Notes: generated by a model from the sequence alone, not told the origin. A stretch of 64,000 bases of DNA from Alicyclobacillus_A sp963788285 (GCA_963788285.1 CAWBGB010000012.1:372001-436000); one strand, 5' to 3'; shown: positions 8,143 through 17,548, numbered from the stretch's first letter. Translations and numbers: made by a program.

Positions 8143-8895
8143 TCACCCGAAGCGACCCGTAATGTAGTCCTCTGTCCGCTTGTCAGCCGGCTTCGTGAAC
8201 ATGGTTGTGGTATCACCGTATTCGATGAGTTCCCCATTCAGGAAGAACGCTGTTTTGTCTGCAATGCGAGCGGCCTGTTGCATGTTATGTGTAACAATCA
8301 GGATGGTATAACGCTCTTTCAACTGCAAAACGAGCTCCTCCACTCGTAGTGTGGATACAGGATCCAACGCAGAGGCAGGTTCATCCATCAGGAGAACTTC
8401 CGGTTCCACGGCCAGAGCGCGGGCGATGCACAAGCGCTGCTGTTGACCGCCCGAGAGTGCCACGGCTGGTTTATGCAGCCTGTCTTTCACTTCGTCCCAC
8501 AGAGCGGCCATGCGTAAGCTGTGTTCCACGCGGTCCAGCAATTCCGACTTGTTCCGAATGCCGCCCAGTTTCAAGCCAATCGCAACGTTTTCGTAAATCG
8601 TCATGGTTGGAAACGGATTTGGCTTTTGGAAGACCATTCCTACGACTCGGCGAACATCTACGGGATCCATCGCGTACAAGTCCTCTGTGCCGAGCCGCAC
8701 CCGGCCTCGTACCTTGCCTTGAGGTGTAGTTTCGTGCAATCGGTTTAAACAACGTATAAATGTAGACTTGCCGCAACCGGATGGACCAATAATAGCCGTC
8801 ACTTGATTGGCAGCAACGTCCATACTGATTCCCCGCAACGTGAGCTGTTCACCATACCACGCTTGCAAGTTTTCTACTGTAATGGATTGTCCCAT
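8143..8895 (-). CDS. pstB: Phosphate ABC transporter ATPase PstB
   Basis: ATP-hydrolysing subunit that powers the PstSCA importer. It shows Walker A GPSGCGKST, Q-loop GMVFQKPNPFP, signature LSGGQQQR, Walker B LLMDEP and the H-loop VTHNM. 250 residues is the normal length. First gene of the pstB-phoU-phoP operon and separated from pstSCA by a terminator and a second PhoP-box promoter, so transporter subunits come from two transcripts. Confidence 0.96.
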   Translation of the reverse strand: MGQSITVENLQAWYGEQLTLRGISMDVAANQVTAIIGPSGCGKSTFIRCLNRLHETTPQGKVRGRVRLGTEDLYAMDPVDVRRVVGMVFQKPNPFPTMTIYENVAIGLKLGGIRNKSELLDRVEHSLRMAALWDEVKDRLHKPAVALSGGQQQRLCIARALAVEPEVLLMDEPASALDPVSTLRVEELVLQLKERYTILIVTHNMQQAARIADKTAFFLNGELIEYGDTTTMFTKPADKRTEDYITGRFG

Positions 8896-9002
8896 ATCGG
8901 CACCTCGTACTCATATGATTCGAACGTTCTTTGTCATTGTAGTTGGGAATAGAGAAACGGCCCCAATCCCTTGCTGCTTCGTACCTCATCCTAACGAAGA
9001 GG

Positions 9003-9041
9003 TGTTAAGGGATTGTGAGCCGTTTGTAAAGAACATGTAAA
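9003..9041 (-). promoter_or_regulatory. PhoP box of the pstB-phoU-phoP promoter
   Basis: Minus-strand half-sites TTTACA, TTTACA, CTCACA and TTAACA at exact 5-nt spacing, the same geometry as at pstS. It lies about 110 nt before the pstB start. It implies that the phoP gene is itself under PhoP control. Confidence 0.8.
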
Positions 9042-9114
9042 GATGTGACGGGTACCGCGTGGACTCAAAGTGTCATTTGAAAGGATTCTGTACCGTCCTC
9101 ACGATGACAGGTCG

Positions 9115-9945
9115 TTACAGGTGAAGGTGCAAGAGCGACAGCACGAAGACGACTGCGCCAACCACCAGGCAATATCGCCCGAATGGCCGCAACGCTTCTA
9201 ACTTGCTGTTGCGGAAGTACCGCATCAGAAAATACGTGCTGGCAAACGCCATGATGCCCGTCAGGATTCCCCCAATGATGCCGCTTGTGAGCATGTGGGA
9301 ATTGTGGCTATGAACAACCTTTGGAATTTCCAGCACCGCAGCTCCGAGAATCACGGGTGCGGCCAGCAGAAAACTGAACCGTGCCGCGTCCTCATAGCTA
9401 AGTCCTGCAGTAAGGCCAGCTGTCATCGTGATACCAGATCTTGAAAATCCAGGAATCAGAGCGAAAGCCTGAATCAGACCAATCATAAAACTGCGTGCAA
9501 ACGACACTTCTTCAAGTTGCACCGTGGCGCGCGCCCGTCTCCGATACCGGTCGGCAAAAAGCAAGACAAGCCCGTTTACCATCAGAAAGAATGCCGCAGA
9601 TGTCGCAGACGGAAACAGTTCCTCCAACGGTTTCTCGAGCAGCTTACCAATGATGGCAGCCGGAATCGTGGCTACTATGATGAGGAACAGCAACCTGCGT
9701 TCCCTCGGCTTGTCGGTAAACAGCGCTGACAGTAAATTCACCCAATCGCGCCAGAAGTACAAAATCAAAGCAATCGAGGTTCCCAAATGAAGCAATACCA
9801 TAAACGGGAGAAACTGTGGATCTTCCGAAACGTTGGTCCACCCGGCTAGATAAGGTAGTATCACACCGTGGCCGACGCTGCTGATGGGGAATAGTTCTGT
9901 AATGCCTTGCACAATCGCGTAGACGACGACTTGCCAAACAGACAT
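9115..9945 (-). CDS. uppP: Undecaprenyl-diphosphatase
   Basis: Integral membrane phosphatase that recycles undecaprenyl pyrophosphate to the lipid carrier needed for cell-wall synthesis; over-expression is known to give bacitracin resistance. 276 residues with about seven to eight hydrophobic segments, the first catalytic motif ITELFPISSVGH (residues 15-26) and the second PGFSRSG (165-171). Ribosome site AAGGAGATC precedes the ATG. It lies upstream of the pst genes on the same strand but outside the PhoP-box unit. Confidence 0.95.
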   Translation of the reverse strand: MSVWQVVVYAIVQGITELFPISSVGHGVILPYLAGWTNVSEDPQFLPFMVLLHLGTSIALILYFWRDWVNLLSALFTDKPRERRLLFLIIVATIPAAIIGKLLEKPLEELFPSATSAAFFLMVNGLVLLFADRYRRRARATVQLEEVSFARSFMIGLIQAFALIPGFSRSGITMTAGLTAGLSYEDAARFSFLLAAPVILGAAVLEIPKVVHSHNSHMLTSGIIGGILTGIMAFASTYFLMRYFRNSKLEALRPFGRYCLVVGAVVFVLSLLHLHL

Positions 9946-9971
9946 TCACGATCTCCTTCCTGTGACGCAAA

Positions 9972-11384
9972 CTACGCATGATGGACGCGCTCATTCGCAG
10001 ATACCATGCCCTCTGCGTTTTGCAGTTCAGTCAGCCGATTCAACAACTGCACCAACTGACCCGTCTGTTCCATTCTACTGTACTTGGACACTTCTGCAAT
10101 AGTCGGCGCCTTCGGCTGAATCCCCTGCAACTTGTTCCTCACAAACTGGACGATCGCGTCCGCCATCTCCTGAACATCACGCGGGTGAACAACGACGCCG
10201 GCATTCGCCTCGCGGACGATGCGAGCTGCTTCCCCATCTTCCAGTAAAGCCATGATAGGGCGACCAGCGAACAAGTACTCGTACAATTTTCCAGGTACGT
10301 ACTGTTTTCCCTCACTTCCACTTTCACCAATTAACAGAAGCGCATCCGCAACTTGCATGCGTTCGAGGACTTGGGTGCGCGGCAAGTAACCATAAACGGT
10401 CACCACGTCGGAGAGACCCAAGCGGTGGACCAAGTCACTGTTGTCCGTCTTGCCGGGGTAATCGAACACCCCTGCAAACTCCACCTTGACATCCGTCCGC
10501 CGAATGCGACGATACCGGAGCACGACTGACAGCGCCTGCAGAAACTTGTCCGGAGAGCGCTTGGGATACAGGATACCGGCGTAAAAGAACGTAAAAGGCG
10601 TATTATCCGGCGGTGACACCGGCGCGGGAAAATCCGTTGGATCTACGCCATTGCGAATCACTTCCACGCGGCCAGTTCGCTCTGGGTACTTGGAGACAAA
10701 CATTTCCCGGAAGCTGTCAGTAACCGTAACCACGGTATCCGCAGTGTGGAAGACCTTGCGCTCCATCCATCGTTCGATGTTATCCCTCATTCCAGAGTGT
10801 GTGTAGTGAATGTTATCGACCCATGGATCGCGGAAGTCGGCCACCCACGGCACACCCGTCAACTTGCGCAGAATCCATCCTGCCAAATGCGTACTGTTGG
10901 GGCCCGACGTTGTGTACACGCAGCTGATGTTGTACTTGCGAACCAGTTTCCGCGCCACCCACGCCGCACGCAATGCCCACAAGACGTGCTCATCCGGGAT
11001 GAAGAGCGTTTGTTTCAAAGTCTTCAACACTGATTTCAGCTTGGTCTTGAGCCCCGATTTCATACGCGCTAACCGCGCAAGCAGCCCGGACTTCATGGGC
11101 GGAGCTGATGACGCGTCATCTCGCACCCCAGTCTCCGTTCTACCAACGAACATACCAATCCACTTACCCACGGGGTCTGCAACACGCTCCACGGCGACCG
11201 CCTCGGGAATGTCCTGCAATAGCGACTCGTCCATCGTCGCTGAGTAAGCCCCGTGTGTGGTCAACACCACCGGTTCCCACCCGTAATGTCGAAGGTACTT
11301 CACAAACTTCAAGGGTCGTTGCACCGCGATACCGCCCATCGGCGGAAACGAATACGTAATGATAAGTGCTGTCTTTTCTCCCAT
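9972..11384 (-). CDS. Family 4-type glycosyltransferase
   Basis: Probable sugar transferase for a surface polysaccharide or glycolipid. 470 residues with two Rossmann-like halves: the N-terminal loop SFPPMGGIAVQRP, and the C-terminal domain beginning near YPERTGRVEVIRNGVD and containing YEYLFAGRPIMALLEDG, where the conserved Glu binds the nucleotide sugar. A basic linker lies around residues 100-125. Ribosome site GGAGGAG precedes the ATG. It follows a nucleotide-sugar dehydrogenase by 35 nt, so the two probably act in the same pathway. The donor and acceptor are unknown. Confidence 0.85.
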   Translation of the reverse strand: MGEKTALIITYSFPPMGGIAVQRPLKFVKYLRHYGWEPVVLTTHGAYSATMDESLLQDIPEAVAVERVADPVGKWIGMFVGRTETGVRDDASSAPPMKSGLLARLARMKSGLKTKLKSVLKTLKQTLFIPDEHVLWALRAAWVARKLVRKYNISCVYTTSGPNSTHLAGWILRKLTGVPWVADFRDPWVDNIHYTHSGMRDNIERWMERKVFHTADTVVTVTDSFREMFVSKYPERTGRVEVIRNGVDPTDFPAPVSPPDNTPFTFFYAGILYPKRSPDKFLQALSVVLRYRRIRRTDVKVEFAGVFDYPGKTDNSDLVHRLGLSDVVTVYGYLPRTQVLERMQVADALLLIGESGSEGKQYVPGKLYEYLFAGRPIMALLEDGEAARIVREANAGVVVHPRDVQEMADAIVQFVRNKLQGIQPKAPTIAEVSKYSRMEQTGQLVQLLNRLTELQNAEGMVSANERVHHA

Positions 11385-11419
11385 GCGCGTTCTCCTCCAA
11401 GCGGTTGTTTGCTCGTCTG

Positions 11420-12724
11420 CTATGCGGTAACCACGTCCTTGCGGTCACATTGTGGAGATTCTAGATATGGTTGCAGATGCCGCTTGCGGTCGTAAATCAC
11501 GCATTCATGCGCGCGGACGCCAAGTGCAGTCGGGAAGTCTTCCTCCGCAAAAACGTCGTGCCAGGTGGCGACAACCAGTGCATCGCACTTATACAAGCAC
11601 TGTTTCAGGGTCTTCGTTTGAAACGGAAACTGTAAGGGGACGAGCGGATCGTACGCACGAACCACGGCTCCGCGGTCACGCAGCAAGTCCGCCAAGACGA
11701 CTGCTGGGCTCTCGCGAACGTCGTTTGAATTGTCCTTCATACCGAGGCCGAGGATTGCCACAACGGTGCCAGACAGCGGCTTCCCGACCGAGAGCAGACC
11801 TTGTTCTACAGCCTCCACCACCCGGGCTGGCGCGTCTTGGTTGATGTTCCGAGCCAGCTGGAGTAATGGAAGGGAGAGCGCTGAGCCCAGGGAATGTCGC
11901 ATGTAGTGATAGGCATTCGGAATGCAGAAACCGCCCACACCGATGCCAGGTTGAAGCAACTGAACGCGTGGATGCGTATTCGCCATCCGAATCAGTTCAT
12001 AGACATCAATGTTGTGAAATTCCGCGAAACGGCTCAATTCATGGGCGAGTGCAATGTTCAGGTCGCGCTGTACGTTTTCCACCACTTTAACCGCTTGAGC
12101 GGTACGCAGATCAGTCACATGAATCTTGCCTGACGTGAGTTGGCCAAGCAGCTCCGCCGCTTTGACAACGCAACGCTCTGTCAGACCTCCGACGACGACG
12201 TCAAGTGTCTGAAATTCCCGCATCGCCCGCCCCTCAGCGACGCGTTCTGCTGCGTATGCCACGTGAAAATCCTCGCCAGGGCGCATCCGACTCGTTTGTT
12301 CGAGGATGGGCACACAAAGTTCCTCCACCATCCCTGGCGAAACGGTGCTTCGAATCAAAAGGAGGTCATTCGGTTTGATGACGCGACCCAGCTGCTCCAT
12401 GGCCGCTATCAGCGGATGTGTGTTGAGCTGCCCGTTTCGGTGCACGGGAACGCCGACCGTCACGATGTACGCGGAAGTTTCCCATGCGGCAACGGCAACG
12501 CGTGTCGTGGGATGAAACCCACGTCCCTGCAAGTGCTTGCGGAGAACTTCTTGCAACGGGACACCGTCGCACTCTTCCATCACGTTCGTGAGTCCCTTTT
12601 GCAACATCTCTACCTTCTCGGTGTCTACATCGACCCCGACCACATAGAAGCCTTTCTCACACAACGACATGGCCAACGGCAATCCGATATATCCAAGTCC
12701 AATCACACTCACTGACCGATTCAC
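11420..12724 (-). CDS. UDP-sugar (ManNAc/GlcNAc-type) 6-dehydrogenase
   Basis: NAD-dependent oxidation of a nucleotide sugar to its uronic acid, a precursor of acidic surface polymers. 434 residues: Rossmann motif GLGYIGLP (9-16), the central dimer domain, catalytic Cys267 in GIGVGGFCIP, and a C-terminal UDP-binding domain. The usual GGHCIP motif is GGFCIP here. Start is GTG at 12724 with AAGGAGGA 6 nt before. Forms an operon with the downstream glycosyltransferase. Whether the substrate is UDP-ManNAc, UDP-GlcNAc or UDP-glucose cannot be told from sequence alone. Confidence 0.88.
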   Translation of the reverse strand: MNRSVSVIGLGYIGLPLAMSLCEKGFYVVGVDVDTEKVEMLQKGLTNVMEECDGVPLQEVLRKHLQGRGFHPTTRVAVAAWETSAYIVTVGVPVHRNGQLNTHPLIAAMEQLGRVIKPNDLLLIRSTVSPGMVEELCVPILEQTSRMRPGEDFHVAYAAERVAEGRAMREFQTLDVVVGGLTERCVVKAAELLGQLTSGKIHVTDLRTAQAVKVVENVQRDLNIALAHELSRFAEFHNIDVYELIRMANTHPRVQLLQPGIGVGGFCIPNAYHYMRHSLGSALSLPLLQLARNINQDAPARVVEAVEQGLLSVGKPLSGTVVAILGLGMKDNSNDVRESPAVVLADLLRDRGAVVRAYDPLVPLQFPFQTKTLKQCLYKCDALVVATWHDVFAEEDFPTALGVRAHECVIYDRKRHLQPYLESPQCDRKDVVTA

Positions 12725-12927
12725 AATGGTTCCTCCTTGCCGAGCAACTATAATCGTTTTTAGACTACTCGGCGTTCTTGGAGTTTCCGTGTAACCAGTG
12801 TTAAGAAGTGACTGACTTATGTTGTAATTGTGTAAATCTGGTCATGAAAAGGGTACGTCTTTCGGGGCGTAACAAGGGCGTTGTTAAAAAGGGGCGCCCC
12901 ACCTCTGCAGCACCCCCGAGTTCACGA

Positions 12928-14991
12928 TTACGCCTGTAGTAGACGGTCATGGATGTAATTGAATATCGCGTTGAATCGTTCCAGCCGTAACGACGGTTTG
13001 CCGTCGCGCGAAAGTCCGTGGCTCGCATTCGGTATGCGAAACAACTCTACCTCTCCACCACGCCGCTTAATAGCAGTTTAGAACTGCTCCGCTTGCTCGA
13101 TGTGGCAGCGCAAATCGTTCTCCGAATGTATCAACAATAACGGCGTCTTGACGCTAGATGCGTATTTGAGCGGCGAGATGTCCCACAATTTCTCCACGTC
13201 GTTATAGAGAGCCGTGGGCTTCTACGAACAGCGGTCCAATATCGCTGACGCCATAGAAGGAAATCCAGTGGAACACTGCGACACGCTCAAAAACCGGTCG
13301 GTTTGACCGACTAGCCAGTTCGTCATGAACCCGCCGTAGTTCCCGTCCAGCAAGTCAAACTGGTCAAGCGCTGCATCCAGTCCATGGAGGACATCGGCTG
13401 CGTCGTTCTCACCGTAGTGATGGCGCACCACGTTCACGAATTCTTGTCCGTAACTCATGCTTCCACGTGGATTGACAAACACAATTGCGTATCCTTGCGC
13501 GGCGAACCACTGGATTTCATGGAACATTGCGTACCCGTAGTTCGACTGCGGACCACCATGCACTTCGACAATCACCGGGTACTTCCTGCCTTCCTCGAAA
13601 TAGGCAGGTTTCAATATCCAACCTTGCACCCGCCAGCCCTCGGCCGACGTCTACCAGAACGGTTCCTGTTCCATTAGAATCAATTCCTCGCCAATTGCCT
13701 CGTTGCAGTCGTCCAGGCAAACTTCGCGCTCTGGAAAGAGCGGTACGGGCCGTTCCATCATGGATTCTTTGACGTCACGGAAGACTCGAGCTGCTGTCTG
13801 GCCCCCGCGATCTCCATCACTACGATTTTGCCTGGATGGGTCGGTGTCCCGTAGGACAGAACCAGTGTGGATGACTCCTGAAACGCAAATCCGTAGATAT
13901 CCCGGTCTGCCCCAGCCACAACCGCATCTGCAGATCCATCATCGTATACGGAGAAGCGTACCACCTCGCACCGACCTTCACGCGTACTCAGCGCGAAAAT
14001 AAACCCTCCGTCCTGAGACCACACCGGACCAGGAGTCTGCGCGTTGGCACGCGTATCCGACAAACACGAGGCCTGGACGGTGTCCGGGAAGTTCTTGGTC
14101 AGAGGCACCGGAGAGGTGCCGTCGCTCGCAAGTACGTACAGGTGCGTGTGTGTTGCCGATTGAAACTCGTCCTTGTGTCCGCACAATGCGATACTTGCGC
14201 CGTCTGGAGCATACGACAACTGGTATGCGATGACGGCAGAACTCAGCAACTCCAAATCTCCGCCGTTCGCAGGCACCCGGTACACGTCGGACGCGAGGAC
14301 CAATTCGCGTGGTTCTGTCGGCGATTGGATACAAACGCAACGTACTTTCCGTCGGGTGAGACAGCCGGAGAGTGAACATCGTAGTCGACGCGCGTCAGTT
14401 GGAGGTACTCTCCAGACTCAACATCCACTGCCACTAGTTGTAGACAGTGTCCCTTAGACAGACCGCTACCGTCTCCTTTGTAGTACAGCCAGTCGTACCG
14501 TGTTGGATGGTTCGCCCAATCCTTGTCCACCTTTTCGGACTGTTCACGCGCTTCTTTGTCTGAAACGTCTTCTGGGAACACCTCCAGTTCGCCTCCTCTG
14601 GCCACGGGTACCAGGCCGAACAAGGTTTTACCATCTGGCGAGAAAACCAAGGAACGCATCTCGTATCAAAGCCGTGTCACCTGCCGCGCTTCTCCGCCCT
14701 CCATGGGCAGTAACCACACTTGCCGTCCCAACGCGCGATTGGACACAAACGCCAATTGCGTCCCATCTCGCGCCCATACCGCCGAGCTGTTTCGCGTTCC
14801 TGCACTCGTCAGCACGCGCGACGAGGAGCCGTCCAGGTTTGCCAGCCAGAGTTGCGTCTCGTAATCGCCCTCTTTTTTTTGTTGATCACAGTCTGTTCGT
14901 AGACGATCCACTTGCCGCCCGGTGAGATGTTTGGATTCCCTGGACACTGAAAATTCTGTAAATCCTCCGCGGTGATGGTCCTCTTTCCCAT
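12928..14991 (-). pseudogene. Decayed S9-family acylaminoacyl/prolyl oligopeptidase
   Basis: Consecutive minus-strand frames reconstruct an S9 peptidase: an N-terminal MGKRTITAEDLQNFQ start at 14991, beta-propeller pieces (FSPDGK, SPDGKYVAFVSNR), the alpha/beta-hydrolase part (PVIVEVHGGPQSNYGYAMF) and a C-terminal piece 12928-13220 with LIHSENDLRC and ASHGLS. Frame changes occur near 14870, 14660, 14290, 13750-13630 and 13260, and a stop near 13080. The nucleophile motif reads DGNYGGFMTNW where the family has GGSYGGYMTNW, so the catalytic Ser is lost too. Psi-gene status is clear. Confidence 0.88.
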
Positions 14992-15298
14992 ACTCGTCTC
15001 CTCCTGAAGGTCCTACCATAAACCTCAGATACTCCTACTATTCTATGACGAGCTGGCAGCTATTCCTAGAGATATTATCACAATATTTAGACTTTAAAAC
15101 AGTTTCCTTGGCACCTGGGGCTGACGCCTTCCTTCCGTGCATTGATTCGTCCGTTGTATTCCCGTACGATGTGGATATGATGGGCGGCGTCTATGGATAT
15201 CATCACGATTGGCCACTTGACAATTCTGCTCGTTACGGACAGACATTGCCCACACGAATCCTCGGGTCTACGGATTCGGTGTTAGGAGGCGCATACAC

Positions 15299-16249
15299 AT
15301 GACAACCACGCTACTCACTTCATCGACTTTGTCTCCCTATGTACAATTGCATGAAGAAGTTCAAGAGGCACTCTCTGCCAGGAGACCCGTGGTCGCTCTG
15401 GAAACCACGATTGTCACTCACGGCATGCCATATCCGGCAAACGTTGAAACTGCACTGTCGGTGGAAAACATCATCCGATCCACAGGTGCCATACCAGCCA
15501 CTATCTGCATCAAGGACGGCGCGATTCACGTCGGTATGTCCCGACAAGAGATTGAAGAGCTGGCCGAAACCAAGGACGTGGTCAAAGCCAGCCGTCGCGA
15601 CCTTCCCGTTGTGCTTGCGAATCGATACACCGCCTCCACCACCGTTGCAGCGACAATGATTGCCGCACGCCTCGCCGGTATCCCCGTATTTGTGACTGGC
15701 GGGATCGGTGGCGTGCACCGCGGCGCCGAGCGTACGATGGATATTTCTGCGGATCTGCAGGAGCTGGCCAAGACCGACGTGATTGTGGTCTGCGCTGGCA
15801 CCAAGGCGATTTTGGATATCGGCCTGACGTTGGAAGTATTGGAGACGCTGGGCGTCCCAGTGCTCGGCTACCAAACCGAGCAATTCCCCGCATTTTACAC
15901 GAGGGACAGTGGTCACAAAACCAACTTCCGGGTCGATACGCCACAGCAAGTCGCCAGCATTGCGCGAGTCAAGTGGGATCTCGGACTCACTGGAGGATTG
16001 CTGGTCGGAAACCCGATTCCAGCGGATGCGGAATTAGACCCACAGCGTATCAACCAGGCCATTGATCTGGCCCTGAAAACGGCAGAAGCACAGAAAATCA
16101 CCGGCAAGGAAGTCACACCGTTCCTGTTGGCCGAATTGGAACGATTGACCGCAGGAGAATCGCTGCAAGCGAACATCCGCCTCGTGGAGCACAACGCACT
16201 TGTCGGCGCGCAAATCGCCACTGCGTTGGCGGAATCTACACATCAGTAA
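15299..16249 (+). CDS. psuG: Pseudouridine-5'-phosphate glycosidase
   Basis: Cleaves pseudouridine 5'-phosphate to uracil and ribose 5-phosphate in RNA nucleoside salvage. 316 residues, close to the family length, with conserved ALETTIVTHGMPYP, GGIGGVHRGAE, GTKAILDIGLTLE and NPIPADAEL. The partner kinase PsuK is usually adjacent or fused but is not seen here. GGAGG lies about 10 nt before the ATG. Flanked by the S9 pseudogene and its own terminator, so monocistronic. Confidence 0.95.
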   Translation: MTTTLLTSSTLSPYVQLHEEVQEALSARRPVVALETTIVTHGMPYPANVETALSVENIIRSTGAIPATICIKDGAIHVGMSRQEIEELAETKDVVKASRRDLPVVLANRYTASTTVAATMIAARLAGIPVFVTGGIGGVHRGAERTMDISADLQELAKTDVIVVCAGTKAILDIGLTLEVLETLGVPVLGYQTEQFPAFYTRDSGHKTNFRVDTPQQVASIARVKWDLGLTGGLLVGNPIPADAELDPQRINQAIDLALKTAEAQKITGKEVTPFLLAELERLTAGESLQANIRLVEHNALVGAQIATALAESTHQ

Positions 16250-16283
16250 CCATGCAAATTTCCGTTGAGGACTATACGCACGA

Positions 16284-16315
16284 AGCCGCCCACTCAGACG
16301 AGATGGGGGCTTTTT
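16284..16315 (+). terminator. Terminator after psuG
   Basis: Imperfect stem AGCCGCCCA / TGGGGGCT followed by TTTTT on the plus strand, 35 nt after the psuG stop. Confidence 0.7.
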
Positions 16316-16381
16316 CATCGCGTGAAGGGACCTTAATTCTGATTCGGCATTTCTAATCCAGAATTTAGAGAGTCCGCGGGT

Positions 16382-16411
16382 TTGACATGCAACTAAATGG
16401 TTGCATATAAT
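16382..16411 (+). promoter_or_regulatory. Consensus promoter with operator dyad in its spacer
   Basis: TTGACA (16382-16387), 18-bp spacer and TATAAT (16406-16411). The spacer is almost wholly a perfect dyad ATGCAAC-6-GTTGCAT (16387-16406), placed where a bound dimer would block RNA polymerase. It is probably the operator of the ArsR-type regulator just downstream. Position +7 from the -10 end is the A of the ATG at 16418, so the message is predicted to be leaderless. Confidence 0.8.
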
Positions 16412-16417
16412 GACGCC

Positions 16418-16735
16418 ATGGACAAAGTGTTTAAGGCTCTTGCGGATCCAAACCGGAGATATCTGCTCGACCAACTGCATATGAAGAACGGACAAACGTT
16501 GAGCGAACTGTGTCAACATCTGAACATGACACGGCAGTCCGTAGCCAAACACCTCGCAATACTGGAGGACGCAAATCTCGTTATTGTGGAATGGAGGGGG
16601 CGTGAGAAACTACATTATTTGAATTCTGTACCGATCAGCGAAATTTATGAGCGTTGGATCAGTAAATATGAGCGACATCGTTTGGAAGCTTTGCATGAGT
16701 TAAAAACCGCCCTCGAGGAGGAAGACAACAAATGA
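16418..16735 (+). CDS. ArsR-family winged-helix repressor
   Basis: Transcription factor of 105 residues. The HTH region LSELCQHLNMTRQSVAKHLAILE with the preceding ALADPNRRYLLDQL is typical of the metal-independent ArsR subgroup paired with SRPBCC proteins. No CxC metal site is seen. An ATG at 16397 also exists in frame but lies inside the promoter spacer, so I choose 16418, for which the predicted transcript begins at the start codon. Its stop overlaps the next gene (ATGA), giving coupled translation. Autoregulation is inferred from the dyad. Confidence 0.9.
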   Translation: MDKVFKALADPNRRYLLDQLHMKNGQTLSELCQHLNMTRQSVAKHLAILEDANLVIVEWRGREKLHYLNSVPISEIYERWISKYERHRLEALHELKTALEEEDNK

Positions 16736-17190
16736 ATCATTCAACGTTCGTTTATGTCACCTACATTGCGACCACACCAGAGCGACTCTGGGAAGCCTTG
16801 ACGAGCGGTGAGTTTACGAAAAAATATTTCTTTGAGCGACAAGTCCAATCTGACTGGCAAGAAGGCTCACCCGTTACGTACTTACGAAAGGATGGGCAGC
16901 TGGATGTCCGGGGTAAAGTGTTACAATGCGTACCGCAACGTCTGCTTTCGTTCACATGGGAAGTACCAGGCGACAAAACACCCCGTCAGCGACCCACGCG
17001 GGTGACATTTGAATTACAACCCATGGATTCCACTGTAAAGCTAACGCTGAAACATGAAGAATTACTCGCGGAAGACTGGAGTGACGACAACAATACCTTC
17101 CGCGGGCTGAATAACGGCTGGCCAGCCATTCTGAGTAACCTAAAGAGTTTGCTCGAAACCGGACGTACCTTGCCGCCCATCGTAGGTTGA
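16732..17190 (+). CDS. SRPBCC/AHSA1-domain protein
   Basis: Small START-like hydrophobic-cavity protein of 152 residues. YIATTPERLWEALTSGEFTKKYFF at the N terminus and NGWPAILSNLKSLLETG at the C terminus are hallmarks of the AHSA1/CalC subgroup that usually sits beside ArsR regulators. The ligand is unknown; it may bind a hydrophobic compound or act in stress. Translationally coupled to the ArsR gene and followed by a strong terminator, so a two-gene unit. Confidence 0.88.
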   Translation: MNHSTFVYVTYIATTPERLWEALTSGEFTKKYFFERQVQSDWQEGSPVTYLRKDGQLDVRGKVLQCVPQRLLSFTWEVPGDKTPRQRPTRVTFELQPMDSTVKLTLKHEELLAEDWSDDNNTFRGLNNGWPAILSNLKSLLETGRTLPPIVG

Positions 17191-17210
17191 GCCCTTCATT
17201 TAAGGTGAGA

Positions 17211-17243
17211 AGCGACCACCGAATTATGGTGGTCGCTTTTTTG
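17211..17243 (+). terminator. Terminator after the ArsR/SRPBCC pair
   Basis: Perfect 10-bp stem AGCGACCACC / GGTGGTCGCT with a 7-nt loop and TTTTTT. Confidence 0.95.
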
Positions 17244-17269
17244 AGTTTACACCACCAACGCTATCGAAT

Positions 17270-17548
17270 TCAGTACGTCGATGGAGAATCCTCGTTCATC
17301 CCTCTGAGTTCGTGCCGTGGTAGTCCTTCAAGTCTGTCGAGTCTGCGCTCAAGCCTAGCCAACCTACGTTCATGCCTACCAAACCTTCGCTCATGATCAA
17401 TGAGTCGTTGTTCATGTAAATGATATGGGTGTGGATATGGCTGTGGGTATGGCTGTGGGTATGGCTGTGGGTATGGCTGTTGCGGATAGTATGGTTGCTC
17501 ATATTCTACCGGTAACATCTGTGGTGGTAACTGCCGCAAAAGATTCAA
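17270..17548 (-). CDS. Pro/Tyr-repeat, charged-helix protein, spore-coat-like
   Basis: Small low-complexity protein of 92 residues. After NLLRQLPPQMLPVEYEQPYY come tandem QPYP repeats, then a helix-prone Arg/Glu-rich tail with repeated ERRL and RLE units. Such Pro-Tyr and charged repeats are common in Bacillota coat or exosporium proteins, but the assignment is by composition only. The start is set at TTG 17548 because AAGGAGG (17557-17563) is 8 nt before it; in-frame ATGs at 17581 and 17566 have no good site. The repeats are also direct DNA repeats (17428-17478). Confidence 0.65.
   Translation of the reverse strand: MNLLRQLPPQMLPVEYEQPYYPQQPYPQPYPQPYPQPYPHPYHLHEQRLIDHERRFGRHERRLARLERRLDRLEGLPRHELRGMNEDSPSTY

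Noticed and set aside
12885..12905. GGGGCGCCCC palindrome with A/T run as terminator of the S9 pseudogene
   Set aside because: Arms leave almost no loop, so a stable terminator hairpin is doubtful.
15045..15302. 85-residue frame before psuG
   Set aside because: It ends in the psuG start, lacks a ribosome site and motif; treated as psuG leader DNA.
17425..17480. Tandem repeats considered as a CRISPR-like array
   Set aside because: They are back-to-back 12-bp coding repeats (QPYP) without spacers.
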